Origin: Arthrobacter sp. Marseille-P9274
GTDB lineage: Bacteria; Actinomycetota; Actinomycetes; Actinomycetales; Micrococcaceae
DNA length: 64,000 bases
Reading direction: 5' to 3'
NCBI RefSeq assembly: GCF_946892675.1
Contig: NZ_CAMPOV010000002.1
Coordinates: 372,001 to 436,000, forward strand
In this document: in pieces, positions 1-8,070 of the stretch
Layout: every line of letters begins with the position of its first letter
Position numbering within the stretch: position 1 is the first letter of the stretch
Made by a program: the position numbers and the translations under genes
The notes under the pieces: generated by a model
Seen by the model: only the letters and a program-made list of their open reading frames with translations
Databases searched by the model: none
Told to the model about the DNA's origin: nothing

Positions 1-2
1 CC

Positions 3-254
3 GCCGCCACCCTCACAACCGCCGATCCGGACCTGCATTCCGCAACCTGCGCCGGTCCCTGCGGAGGGGAGCACACGATGGAAGCCGCGTGTGTCTTCCT
101 GGTGGTGCCGACCGGCTTGCTCCTGGCCTTCCTGCTGCAGCGGCATCACGTGAGCGGCGCCCATGGACTGCGCGCACCCCCGCCTTCGCCCTCGTGGATC
201 CGGGCCATTCCCAGATCACCTTCGTTGCTGGAACTTTCCGTCAGCCGCACGTAG
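3..254 (+). CDS. DUF6153-family protein, 3' part only
   Basis: A reading frame is open from the left edge to a TAG at 252-254; the gene begins outside the window. The visible 83 residues have a Cys/His-rich stretch (CAGPCGGEH), one hydrophobic segment (CVFLVVPTGLLLAFLL) and the tail SPSLLELSVSRT. This layout matches DUF6153 proteins of actinobacteria as I know them: a membrane segment, a Cys/His-rich part and a short conserved tail. They often sit beside DUF305 genes, as here. Their function is unknown; the copper genes downstream suggest a metal link. An internal ATG at 78 preceded by GGAGGGGA could start a 58-residue protein, but the open upstream frame with family-like residues favours a truncated longer gene. 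Confidence 0.65.
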   Translation, partial: AATLTTADPDLHSATCAGPCGGEHTMEAACVFLVVPTGLLLAFLLQRHHVSGAHGLRAPPPSPSWIRAIPRSPSLLELSVSRT

Positions 255-351
255 GCCGCCTGTTTGATCCCGTTACGGGAACGGCCTATTTCCGCATGCC
301 CTGCGCGTGCGGCCTCGACAGACACCCAAGACTTACGAAGGACCGATCGCT

Positions 352-966
352 ATGAAGCGTTATGCAGTCATCGCCTCTTCCGCCGTCGCCGCTGCCCTGC
401 TCCTCTCCGGCTGCGGCTCGGACACCGGCTCCGATTCCTCCGCCCCGAACGCTGGCCAGCAGGGAGCGGCCCCGTCCGCTGCGGCATCCGGATCCGAGGC
501 GGCACAGGCGGGCGCCGCGTTCGCCCAGGCGATGATCCCCCACCACGAACAAGCCGTGGATATGAGCGAGATGATGCTCGTCAAGGACGGCGTGGATCCA
601 GAGGTGAAGCAGCTGGCCGAAGACATCAAGGCGGCTCAGGGCCCCGAAATCGAGAAGATGCACAGCTGGCTCGAGGCCCGGGGACAGCCGACCACGATGG
701 CGGGCGGCAGCGACCACAGCAGCCACTCGAGCATGAGCGGAATGATGAGCGACGCCGACCTCGACAAGCTCAGAGGGGCCGAAGGAACCGACGCCTCGCG
801 GATGTTCCTGGAGCAGATGATCGAGCACCACGAGGGCGCCATCACCATGGCCGAGCAGGAAGCGGCCAATGGATCGGATGCCCAGGCCGTGGTGCTGGCC
901 AAAAAGATCGTGGCAGACCAGCAGGCTGAAATCGACAAGATGAAGGGCCTGCTCGCCGGGCTCTGA
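352..966 (+). CDS. DUF305-family lipoprotein
   Basis: A 204-residue predicted lipoprotein: an N-terminal signal with lipobox LLLSGCG, then a low-complexity Ser/Ala linker and two copies of the DUF305 motif, MIPHHEQAVDMSEMM and MIEHHEGAITMAEQE. The paired His and the Met residues suit binding of copper or another metal outside the membrane, which is the usual proposal for the family and not proven. A Met/His/Ser-rich loop (GGSDHSSHSSMSGMM) lies between the repeats. I chose the ATG at 352 because GAAGGA lies just upstream and the signal peptide starts there; the upstream in-frame ATG at 307 would put 15 extra residues before it. It is followed by the BNR lipoprotein gene on the same strand, and a copper ATPase converges from the right. 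Confidence 0.9.
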   Translation: MKRYAVIASSAVAAALLLSGCGSDTGSDSSAPNAGQQGAAPSAAASGSEAAQAGAAFAQAMIPHHEQAVDMSEMMLVKDGVDPEVKQLAEDIKAAQGPEIEKMHSWLEARGQPTTMAGGSDHSSHSSMSGMMSDADLDKLRGAEGTDASRMFLEQMIEHHEGAITMAEQEAANGSDAQAVVLAKKIVADQQAEIDKMKGLLAGL

Positions 967-1074
967 GTCCTCCCGCCGGCGCGGCTGCCCAGGCGCGCAA
1001 CCACGCGTGCCCGGGCAGCCGCCCCACGACCCCTTCTGCTTCAACCTCCACGGATTCAACTTCTACGGAGAAAC

Positions 1075-1974
1075 ATGAAAGCCCCATTTTCCAGGCTGCC
1101 CGCAGGCGCGCGCCTGGTCCTGCCCGCTGCGGCCGCAGCGGCGGGCCTGCTGCTCAGCGGCTGCGGCGGCACGGCCGCCCCGCCCTCGAACGCGGCAGCC
1201 GAGTCCTCCGGCGCGACAAAGGCCGCGGCAGCGGCCGCCGAACTCTACGGCCATGTGCATGGCATCAGCGCCGACCCGCAATCCGGACGCGTGCTGCTGG
1301 CAACACACAACGGCCTCTTCGAAGCCGGTTCCGGATCGGCGGCGCCGCTCAGCCCGGTCATCGACCTGATGGGCTTCGCCGCGGGCGACGGCCAGTTCTT
1401 CGCCTCCGGGCACCCCGGCCCCGGGTCGGACCTGCCCGAACCTGTCGGGTTGATCCGCTCCTCTGACGGCGGCCGCACCTGGGAGCAGCTGTCCAGGCAG
1501 GGCGAGTCGGATTTCCACGCGCTGACCGCCACGGGCTCCGGTGTCATCGGCTTCGACGGGCAGCTGCGCATCACCGAGGACCTCGAAACCTGGCAAACCG
1601 TGGACGCCGGCTTCCACCCGTACAGCCTCGCCGGAACGCCTACCAGTCCGGTGGTGCTCGCGACCACCGAGCAGGGCATCCACCGGTCCGATGACGGCGG
1701 CAAGACCTGGTCCTCCCCCGAGGACGGGCCGGTCCTCCTGCTGACCGCGTTCGCGGACGATGCCACGGTGGCCGGCATCGCGCCCGACGGATTGGTGTAC
1801 ACCAGCTCCGACGCCGGCCGCTCCTGGCAGAAGGCCGGGAACGCCTCCGCCCCGCCCGAGGCCATGACCGCCGGAATCGGAGAGGGAGGCAAGCTGCTCG
1901 TCTGGGTCTACACAGCCAACGGGCTGGAGTACTCCGACGACGGCGGGAAAACGTTCGCGCCGCAGGGCACCTGA
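1075..1974 (+). CDS. F510_1955-type BNR-repeat lipoprotein
   Basis: A 299-residue predicted lipoprotein (lipobox LLLSGCG near residue 30) with at least three Asp-box/BNR elements of the form S-D-D/A-G-G/R-x-T/S-W: SSDGGRTW, RSDDGGKTW, SSDAGRSW and YSDDGGKTF. These mark a beta-propeller such as those of sialidases or photosynthesis-assembly factors. Proteins of this type are often annotated as F510_1955-family glycosylhydrolases and often follow DUF305 genes, but no catalytic residues can be assigned here, so an enzymatic role is not supported. It lies 108 bases after the DUF305 gene on the same strand, probably in one transcript, and converges with the copper ATPase. A role in extracytoplasmic metal homeostasis is inferred from context only. 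Confidence 0.8.
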   Translation: MKAPFSRLPAGARLVLPAAAAAAGLLLSGCGGTAAPPSNAAAESSGATKAAAAAAELYGHVHGISADPQSGRVLLATHNGLFEAGSGSAAPLSPVIDLMGFAAGDGQFFASGHPGPGSDLPEPVGLIRSSDGGRTWEQLSRQGESDFHALTATGSGVIGFDGQLRITEDLETWQTVDAGFHPYSLAGTPTSPVVLATTEQGIHRSDDGGKTWSSPEDGPVLLLTAFADDATVAGIAPDGLVYTSSDAGRSWQKAGNASAPPEAMTAGIGEGGKLLVWVYTANGLEYSDDGGKTFAPQGT

Positions 1975-2046
1975 GTAGGCGCTAGGTCCGGGTGTTAACG
2001 CTGGCAAGCGCGGCGCCCCTGCATTGCCCCTCAAGTAAGTAAGCAG

Positions 2047-2078
2047 CGACAGCCGCGGCCCCAGGGCCGCGGCTGTCG
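2047..2078. terminator. Bidirectional hairpin terminator
   Basis: A perfect 15-bp inverted repeat (CGACAGCCGCGGCCC and its complement) with a 2-base centre lies between two convergent genes, the BNR lipoprotein and the copper ATPase. There is no strong U-run on either side, as is common in high-GC actinobacteria. Confidence 0.8.
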
Positions 2079-2110
2079 TCATCTCTGTGGCGCTCACTGT
2101 GTGAGCCGTC

Positions 2111-4243
2111 CTAGCGGATCCGCTCCGGGTCAAGGTCGATCCTGCGCAGCAGCTGCGCGTTGAGGGCCACCACGATGGTGGAGACCGACATCAGGATCGC
2201 GGCGACGGCCGGCGAGATCGCGACGCCGGCGAAGGCCAGCACGCCGGCGGCCAGCGGCACCGCGACGATGTTGTAGCCCGTCGCCCAGACCAGGTTCTGG
2301 ATCATCTTCCGGTAGCTGGCCCTGGACAGGTCGATCATCGACAGCACCGCGCGGGGATCGTTTCCTGCGAGCACGACGCCGGCCGATTCCATCGCCACAT
2401 CGGTTCCCGCGCCGATGGCGATGCCGACCTCCGAGCGGGCCAGCGCCGGGGAATCGTTGACGCCGTCGCCGACCATGGCCACCTTCAGGCCGCGCTGCTG
2501 CAGTTCGGTGACCTTCTTGTCCTTGTCCTGAGGGAGGACCTCGGCGAAGACCTCGTCGATACCGAGGTCCCGGCCCACGGCTTCGGCGACCTGGCGGGCG
2601 TCGCCCGTGATCATGGCGACCTTCACGCCGCGCTGCTGGAGCGCCTTGACGGCGGCCCGGGATTCGGGACGGACCTTGTCTTCAAGGGCCAGCCCGCCGA
2701 CAATCCGGCCGTCGTGGACCACGTGCAGCACGCCCGCGCCGCGTTCCCGCCAGGCGTCGGTCTGTGCGGCAATGTCCTGTGGCTCGGCCAGGCCCAGTTC
2801 GCGGAGCATGTTCGGCCCGCCCACGGAGACCTCCGAGCCGCCAACGGTGGCCCGGACGCCGCGGCCGGTGCGGGAGCTGAAATTGCTGCCGGCCAGGCCC
2901 AGCCCTTGGGCATCGGGGTTCTCGGCGGCGACGCGGACGATGGCGCGGGCGACGGGGTGTTCGCTGTCGGACTCGGCGGCGGCGGCCAGCGCCAGCAGCT
3001 CGGCCTCGGAAACACCGCTGGCGGGGGCGGTCCCGGTGACGGCGTGCTCGCCTTCGGTCAGGGTCCCTGTCTTGTCGAACAGGACCACGTCCACGGTGCG
3101 CATCCGTTCCAGGGCCATGCGGTTCTTGATCAGCACGCCGGAACGGGCGGCACGCTCGGTCGAGATGGCGATGACCAGCGGGATGGCCAGCCCGAGGGCG
3201 TGGGGGCAGGCGATGACCAGGACGGTCACGGTGCGGATGACGGCCTCGTCCGGGCTGCCGAGCAGCAGCCAGGCGGCGAAGGTGATGATGCCGGCAACCA
3301 GCGCGAAGTAGAACAGCAGGGCGGCGGCTCGGTCGGCCAGCGCCTGGGCCCGAGACGAGGACGCCTGCGCCTCGGCGACCAAGCGCTGGATGCCGGCCAG
3401 CGCGGTGTCGGAGCCGACGGCGGTGATCTCCACCCGTACGGCATTGTCCGTGGCGACGGTCCCGGCGACCACGGTGTCACCCGTTCCGCGGCCGACGGCC
3501 TTGGACTCGCCGGTGATCATCGACTCGTCGAACTCGGCCTCACCATGAATGATCCGCCCGTCCGCGGGCACCCGGGCTCCGGAGCGCACCAGCACGACGT
3601 CGCCCGTGCCCAAGGAGGCCACCGGCACCGTGGTGACGCCGCCGTCGTCGTTAATCCTGTCCGCTTCATCCGGAAGCAGGGCGGCCAGCGCATCGAGGGC
3701 GCCCTGCGCGGAGCCCAGCGCCCGCATCTCCATCCAGTGGCCCAGCAGCATGATCACGATCAGCAGCGCCAGTTCCCACCAGAAGTCCAGGTCGAAGCCG
3801 CCGATCCCCAGGCTCGTGATCCAGGAGGCGACGAAGGCGACCGTGATGGCCATGGCGATCAGCAGCATCATGCCCGGCTGGCGCGACTTCAGTTCCTTCA
3901 GGCCGCCCTTCAGGAACGGGGTGCCCCCGTAGAAGAAGATGACGGTTCCCAGCACCGGCGGAATCCAAGCGGCGCCGGGGAAATCCGGAATGGCGTAGCC
4001 GAGGATGTCGGCGAACATCGGACTGAAGAACACCACCGGGATCGACAGCAGCAGGGACAGCCAGAACTTGTTCTTGAACATCGCCGTGCTGTGCCCGGCG
4101 TGTTCGCCGTGCGTGTGGACGGCATGCTCGTCGTCCACCGCCGAGTGCGCCTGGCCGGCAGGCATGGCCTGCCCGTGGGTGTCGTGGTCGGTCATCGCCG
4201 GGCCGTGGCCGGAATGGTCGTGCTGCGAATGCGGGGTTTTCAT
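2111..4243 (-). CDS. copB: CopB-type (P1B-3) copper-exporting P-type ATPase
   Basis: A 710-residue heavy-metal P-type ATPase of the cytoplasmic membrane. A His/Met-rich N-terminus (many HxH and HG pairs in the first 50 residues) is followed by membrane helices, the actuator motif ITGES, the metal-binding helix motif CPH in VIACPHALGLAIPL, the phosphorylation site DKTGTLTEG, the EHPVARAI motif and the hinge GDGVNDSPALA. CPH instead of CPC, with a His-rich N-terminus and no CxxC domain, marks the CopB/P1B-3 group, known for copper or silver export. The ATG at 4243 starts the His-rich tail and overlaps by ATGA the stop of a 38-residue Cys-rich ORF, so the two are probably translationally coupled. 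A CsoR-like palindrome upstream suggests copper-dependent derepression. Confidence 0.93.
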   Translation of the reverse strand: MKTPHSQHDHSGHGPAMTDHDTHGQAMPAGQAHSAVDDEHAVHTHGEHAGHSTAMFKNKFWLSLLLSIPVVFFSPMFADILGYAIPDFPGAAWIPPVLGTVIFFYGGTPFLKGGLKELKSRQPGMMLLIAMAITVAFVASWITSLGIGGFDLDFWWELALLIVIMLLGHWMEMRALGSAQGALDALAALLPDEADRINDDGGVTTVPVASLGTGDVVLVRSGARVPADGRIIHGEAEFDESMITGESKAVGRGTGDTVVAGTVATDNAVRVEITAVGSDTALAGIQRLVAEAQASSSRAQALADRAAALLFYFALVAGIITFAAWLLLGSPDEAVIRTVTVLVIACPHALGLAIPLVIAISTERAARSGVLIKNRMALERMRTVDVVLFDKTGTLTEGEHAVTGTAPASGVSEAELLALAAAAESDSEHPVARAIVRVAAENPDAQGLGLAGSNFSSRTGRGVRATVGGSEVSVGGPNMLRELGLAEPQDIAAQTDAWRERGAGVLHVVHDGRIVGGLALEDKVRPESRAAVKALQQRGVKVAMITGDARQVAEAVGRDLGIDEVFAEVLPQDKDKKVTELQQRGLKVAMVGDGVNDSPALARSEVGIAIGAGTDVAMESAGVVLAGNDPRAVLSMIDLSRASYRKMIQNLVWATGYNIVAVPLAAGVLAFAGVAISPAVAAILMSVSTIVVALNAQLLRRIDLDPERIR

Positions 4244-4356
4244 GATGCGGCCTTCCGCTGGGATTCGTTTGGCTCTTCGGCAGTCTGGGAGCAGCAACTG
4301 CAGCCGGAGGCTGATTTCCCGGTCAGGGGCAGTACGCGGTCGATCGACGCGCTCAT
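4240..4356 (-). CDS. 38-residue Cys-rich peptide coupled to copB
   Basis: A short ORF of 38 codons begins with an ATG preceded by GAGGAG at good spacing and ends in a TGA that overlaps the copB start (ATGA). Residues 18-23 read GCSCCS; the rest is polar with no membrane segment. It is the first ORF downstream of the CsoR-like operator. An SD sequence, tight coupling and a cluster of three Cys argue that it is translated. It could be a small copper-binding peptide or a leader that tunes copB translation. I do not recognise a named family, and function is inferred only from position and the Cys cluster. Confidence 0.65.
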   Translation of the reverse strand: MSASIDRVLPLTGKSASGCSCCSQTAEEPNESQRKAAS

Positions 4357-4499
4357 GATGATCTCCTCACACAGCATTCGTTGGCGGCGCGGGGATCGGG
4401 GGCGTCAGGCCACTGGATGGCGCTCCGCTGCCGCGGCGGTGAGGACCTTCGCTGCGTTGGAGTCCGTCGGACTCGGACGCTGGTTTCCGGTACTGCCGA

Positions 4500-4524
4500 A
4501 TATATACCCCTAGGGGGTATATAT
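4500..4524 (-). promoter_or_regulatory. CsoR-like copper operator
   Basis: A perfect 11-bp inverted repeat, ATATATACCCC then TAG then GGGGTATATAT, sits 144 bases upstream of the Cys-rich peptide start. Operators of CsoR-family repressors typically hold a TACCC/GGGTA inverted repeat with a G/C-rich centre, and they control copper efflux genes. No csoR gene is present in the window, so the repressor must be encoded elsewhere. The 143-base leader between the operator and the first ORF also contains a small stem (GAGTCC and GGACTC around position 4466). Confidence 0.8.
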
Positions 4525-4590
4525 CAAGAGTTGATTGGCATCGCCGCACGCCCTGACCAAGCGCGGCTCGGTGTCGCGACGGAACCGATG

Positions 4591-5442
4591 TCAGGCGTAA
4601 AAGCTGGCGAGGAGTTCGATGACGTCCTTGCGCGCCGGGGGCGGATCGGCCTTGGACCAGGCGACGTAGACAGGCAGCGGCGGAGCGTCGCGCACGAGAC
4701 GGTAGACGAGGCCGGGCCGCCGGTATTGGTACGCGGTGGATTCGGCAGTCACGCCGCGGGCTGCGCCGGTCGATATGACGGTAAGCCAGTCGTCGACGTC
4801 CTCGATGGAGATGCTCTTGCCTGGACGCCGCTCCTCCGGCCAGAGCTCCAGCCGTGTGCTTCCGGTTCTCAGGTCGAGCGCCACCGGCTTGTCGGCGAGC
4901 TGCGCTAGCGAGACGGTCCGCTTGCCGGCCAGGGGGTCGTCGGAGGCCATCGCACAGTAGCGCCTCTCGTGCCCGATCAGCACAAGGTCCACGGCCGCTG
5001 TGTCGGGAACGCGCCGCAGGATGGCGAAGTCGCTGGTGCCTTCGACGAGTCCCGACGTCGGCGAGTTGGTCCTGACCAGTCGCAGCTCGCTGTGCGGGAA
5101 CACCACCTCCCATCGACGCTGGAATTCCTGCGTGTGCCGGCCCAGCGCGGACCAGGGATACCCGATGCTGACGGTGCCGCCGCTACCGGCAGCCTCCCGC
5201 TGGAGCTCCGCGACGATCGACAGGGCCCGGCGGGCTTTCCGGATGGCCCGCTCCCCCGCGGTGGTCGGCTCGACGCTGCGGGTGGTGCGGTGCAGGAGCC
5301 GTACGCCGAGGGCACGTTCCAGCGCGGCCACGTTCCGGGAAACCGCGGCCTGCGAAATGCCCAGCTCGATCCCGGCGTCGGTAAAGCTTCCGGTTTCGAC
5401 GACGGCAACGAGGGATCGCAGGTGGCGCAGCTCGACGTCCAT
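4591..5442 (-). CDS. LysR-family transcriptional regulator
   Basis: A 283-residue LysR-type regulator, a usual length. The N-terminal winged HTH (LRHLRSLVAVVETGSFTDAG...ISQAAVSRNVAALERALGVRLLHRTTRSV) is canonical; the rest is the periplasmic-binding-like effector domain. It is divergent from an EamA transporter, with starts 85 bases apart, so it probably controls that exporter and itself. No effector can be read from the sequence. Confidence 0.9.
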   Translation of the reverse strand: MDVELRHLRSLVAVVETGSFTDAGIELGISQAAVSRNVAALERALGVRLLHRTTRSVEPTTAGERAIRKARRALSIVAELQREAAGSGGTVSIGYPWSALGRHTQEFQRRWEVVFPHSELRLVRTNSPTSGLVEGTSDFAILRRVPDTAAVDLVLIGHERRYCAMASDDPLAGKRTVSLAQLADKPVALDLRTGSTRLELWPEERRPGKSISIEDVDDWLTVISTGAARGVTAESTAYQYRRPGLVYRLVRDAPPLPVYVAWSKADPPPARKDVIELLASFYA

Positions 5443-5527
5443 GGGACGAGTCTATTCATACGTGCAGCGCATAGACACCCGCGTCCATGCATTATGCGAA
5501 TGCTGGCCGGCGGAGCAGACTCGGCGC

Positions 5528-6406
5528 ATGGAGCAGAAAGAATCTTTCGCCCGCGGACGCAGGGCCGGCGTCATCACCCTGATGGGCAGCGCCTTGTCCA
5601 ACCAGCTGGGTGCGGCCAGCGGTTCCCTTGCCTTCCCGGTGCTCGGCCCCGTCGGGGTCGTGGCGGTGCGCCAGCTCATCGCCGCCGCCGTACTCGTCCC
5701 AGTGGTCCGGCCGCGCCTGCGGTCCTTCACCGCGCAGCAATGGTGGCCGGTGCTGCTCCTCGCGCTCGCGTTCGGAACCATGAACCTCAGCCTTTACGCA
5801 GCCGTGGAGCGGATCGGGCTGGGGCTCGCCATGACCCTCGAATTCGTGGGCCCCCTGACCGTGGCCATCGTCGGCGCCCGCCATTGGAAGGCCAGAGCGT
5901 GCGCCCTTCCCGCCGCGGCCGGCGTCCTGGCGATCACGCAGCCCGGGCCGTCCACGGATTACGTCGGCATCATGCTCGCGCTGACGGCGGCGGGCGGCTG
6001 GGCCGCCTACATCATGCTCAACAAGACCGTGGGGGCGCGCATCCCCGGCGTCCAGGGCACCGCGGCCGCCACGGGCGTCTCCGCCACCCTCTTCCTGCCC
6101 GTCGCGGTGATCATTTTCGCCACGCAACGGCCCGACGGCGCCACCCTCCTCTTCGCAGTGGGTGCGGGCATCCTGGCGACCGTTGTCCCCTACACGGCGG
6201 ATCTGCTGGTCCTGCGCCGGTTCCCGGCGAACCTCTTCGGGATCCTGATGAGCATCAATCCGGTCTTCGCGGCCCTGGTCGGCGTCTTCGCCCTCCACGA
6301 AGCGCTCAACACCGTGCACTGGCTCGGCATCGCCCTCATCGTCGGCGCCAACGTCGCCGCGCTGCGGCTGAGGGACGGTGGCCGCAGCGCCGCCGGCCGG
6401 CCCTAA
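5528..6406 (+). CDS. EamA/RhtA-like DMT-superfamily exporter
   Basis: A 292-residue inner-membrane protein with about ten hydrophobic segments and the two-fold EamA layout (MNLSLYAAVERIGLGLAMTLEFVGPL in the first half, LFGILMSINPVFAALVGVFALHE in the second). The sequence resembles RhtA-type threonine/homoserine exporters. The ATG at 5528 is the only Met that leaves a short cytoplasmic tail before the first helix; the long upstream open frame overlaps the divergent LysR gene and is not coding. The substrate is unknown; regulation by the divergent LysR protein is likely. Confidence 0.85.
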   Translation: MEQKESFARGRRAGVITLMGSALSNQLGAASGSLAFPVLGPVGVVAVRQLIAAAVLVPVVRPRLRSFTAQQWWPVLLLALAFGTMNLSLYAAVERIGLGLAMTLEFVGPLTVAIVGARHWKARACALPAAAGVLAITQPGPSTDYVGIMLALTAAGGWAAYIMLNKTVGARIPGVQGTAAATGVSATLFLPVAVIIFATQRPDGATLLFAVGAGILATVVPYTADLLVLRRFPANLFGILMSINPVFAALVGVFALHEALNTVHWLGIALIVGANVAALRLRDGGRSAAGRP

Positions 6407-6518
6407 CCGGGGCTGCCCGTTCCGCCCTTGACCTCCCATGCAACCGGACTAGGCTTGGCACCAGGCGCCAGGTACGTCATTTCCGCAGTTCAACTCCGGT
6501 TGGAGAGGACAAACAAGC

Positions 6519-7001
6519 GTGGAAGCAACGGCAGCAAGCACCGCCGGCGAGATCATGACCAGCCCCGTCATCACTGTCACGGCCGAGACGCCGGTGGACC
6601 GGGTGGCCGGGCTCCTGCGGCGGCACCGGATCAGCGCCGTTCCCGTGGTGGACAACTCCGGAAATGTCGTGGGGCTGGTTTCCGAGTACGACCTGCTCGC
6701 GCGGAGCGGCACCACCGCCGGCCAGCTGATGAGCAGCGAGATCGCGACGGTCAGCCCGGAGACCTCGATCGACACCGTACGGAAACTCCTGGTGGACCGC
6801 CATTTCCGCCGGATTCCCGTGGTCCAGGGCGGACAGCTTGTCGGCATCGTCAGCCAGGGCGACATCATCGCACTGATGGCGACCGAGTGGATCTGCGGCG
6901 CGTGCGGCGAGGCGGTCCGGGGCGACGAGCCGCCGGAAAAGTGTCCCCGCTGCGGCAGCGCGGACCAGTTCAGCTTGCAGGAGCAGCTGCCCGGAACCTA
7001 G
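6519..7001 (+). CDS. Tandem CBS-domain protein with C-terminal zinc ribbon
   Basis: 160 residues starting at a GTG with GAGAGGA upstream. Two CBS motifs cover about residues 10-120 (IMTSPVITV...ISAVPVVDNSGNVVGLVSEYDLL and MSSEIATVSPETSI...RRIPVVQGGQLVGIVSQGDI). The C-terminus is a rubredoxin-like knuckle, CGACGE then CPRCGS, with four Cys able to bind Zn or Fe. CBS pairs usually sense adenine nucleotides. It lies 31 bases before the E1 alpha gene on the same strand, so it is probably co-transcribed and may link energy state or redox state to the dehydrogenase complex; that link is inference. Confidence 0.88.
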   Translation: MEATAASTAGEIMTSPVITVTAETPVDRVAGLLRRHRISAVPVVDNSGNVVGLVSEYDLLARSGTTAGQLMSSEIATVSPETSIDTVRKLLVDRHFRRIPVVQGGQLVGIVSQGDIIALMATEWICGACGEAVRGDEPPEKCPRCGSADQFSLQEQLPGT

Positions 7002-7032
7002 GGCCGGGGCAAGAGTAGACGCAGGAGCGGCC

Positions 7033-8070
7033 ATGAGCGAAGAAGTGCAGGATGCCCGGCAACTGACGGACTACTACGCGCAGATGGTGCTGATCCGCCG
7101 GTTCGAACTGGTGGCGGACCAGATGTACAAGCGGGCCAGGATCGGCGGCTACTGCCACCTCAACCTCGGCGAGGAGGCGACCGTCGTCGGGCTGATGGCC
7201 GCGCTGCGGGAGCAGGACTACCTCTTCACCACCTACCGCGACCACGGCTACGCGCTGGCCCGCGGCATGGAGCCCGGCCGGGTGATGGCGGAGCTGTTCG
7301 GCAAGTCCACCGGGGTGGCCAAGGGCCGCGGCGGCTCCATGCACATGTTCGATGCCGGGCTGCACATGCTCGGCGGCTACGGCATCGTCGGCGGCCAGAT
7401 CCCCCCGGCCACCGGGGCCGCCCTCGCCCTGACCTACCGCACCACGGCGGGCCCGGAAGCCGGCGCCGTGCTCTGCCAGCTGGGCGACGGCACCACCAAC
7501 ATCGGCGCCTTCCACGAATCCCTCAACCTCGCCGCTATCTGGAAGCTGCCCATCGTCTACGCCATCGTGAACAACCGGTTCGGCATGGGCACCGCAGTGG
7601 AGGCGGCCTCCGGCGAGCCGGACCTGTACAAGCGCGGCGCCTCCTACCGGATTCCCGGCGAGCGCGTGGACGGCGGTGATCCCGTCGCCGTCCGGCAGGC
7701 CGCCGAGGCCATGCTCACCCGAGCCCGCGAGCAGCACCAACCCGGCCTGCTCGAGCTGATGAGCTACCGGCTCAAGGGCCACTCCGTCGTCGACCCGGCC
7801 AAGTACCGTTCCCAGTCCGAGGTGGAGACCGCCCAGGCCGCCGACCCGGTGCCGGCGTTCCGTGCGCGGCTGCTGGAAGCGGGCGTCCTCACCGAGGATG
7901 CGGCCAGGGAGATAGAGGACGACGCCGAGGAGAAGGTGGGTGCCGCCGTCGCGTTCGCCGAGAACTCACCCGATCCGGCGCCCTCCGAGCTCTTCGACTT
8001 CGCCTACGCCCAGGACGTGCCCAACGCGCCGCGGGCCCTGCCGGGCGACCCGCTGGAGGTGGAGCCGTGA
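7033..8070 (+). CDS. pdhA: 2-oxoacid dehydrogenase E1 component, alpha subunit (pyruvate type)
   Basis: A 345-residue thiamine-diphosphate-dependent E1 alpha subunit. It has the family start region (YAQMVLIRRFE), the conserved RDHG and GRGGSMHMF blocks and the ThDP/Mg motif GDG...NN (GDGTTNIGAFHESLNLAAIWKLPIVYAIVNN). It decarboxylates a 2-oxoacid and passes the acyl group to the E2 lipoyl arm with the beta subunit. Sequence and gene order resemble pyruvate or acetoin dehydrogenases; branched-chain substrates cannot be excluded. Its TGA overlaps the GTG start of the beta gene. No E3 gene follows, so E3 must be shared from another locus. Confidence 0.9.
   Translation: MSEEVQDARQLTDYYAQMVLIRRFELVADQMYKRARIGGYCHLNLGEEATVVGLMAALREQDYLFTTYRDHGYALARGMEPGRVMAELFGKSTGVAKGRGGSMHMFDAGLHMLGGYGIVGGQIPPATGAALALTYRTTAGPEAGAVLCQLGDGTTNIGAFHESLNLAAIWKLPIVYAIVNNRFGMGTAVEAASGEPDLYKRGASYRIPGERVDGGDPVAVRQAAEAMLTRAREQHQPGLLELMSYRLKGHSVVDPAKYRSQSEVETAQAADPVPAFRARLLEAGVLTEDAAREIEDDAEEKVGAAVAFAENSPDPAPSELFDFAYAQDVPNAPRALPGDPLEVEP

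Noticed and set aside
78-254. A separate 58-residue small membrane protein starting at ATG 78
   Set aside because: The upstream frame stays open to the window edge with DUF6153-like Cys/His residues, so a truncated longer gene is more likely.
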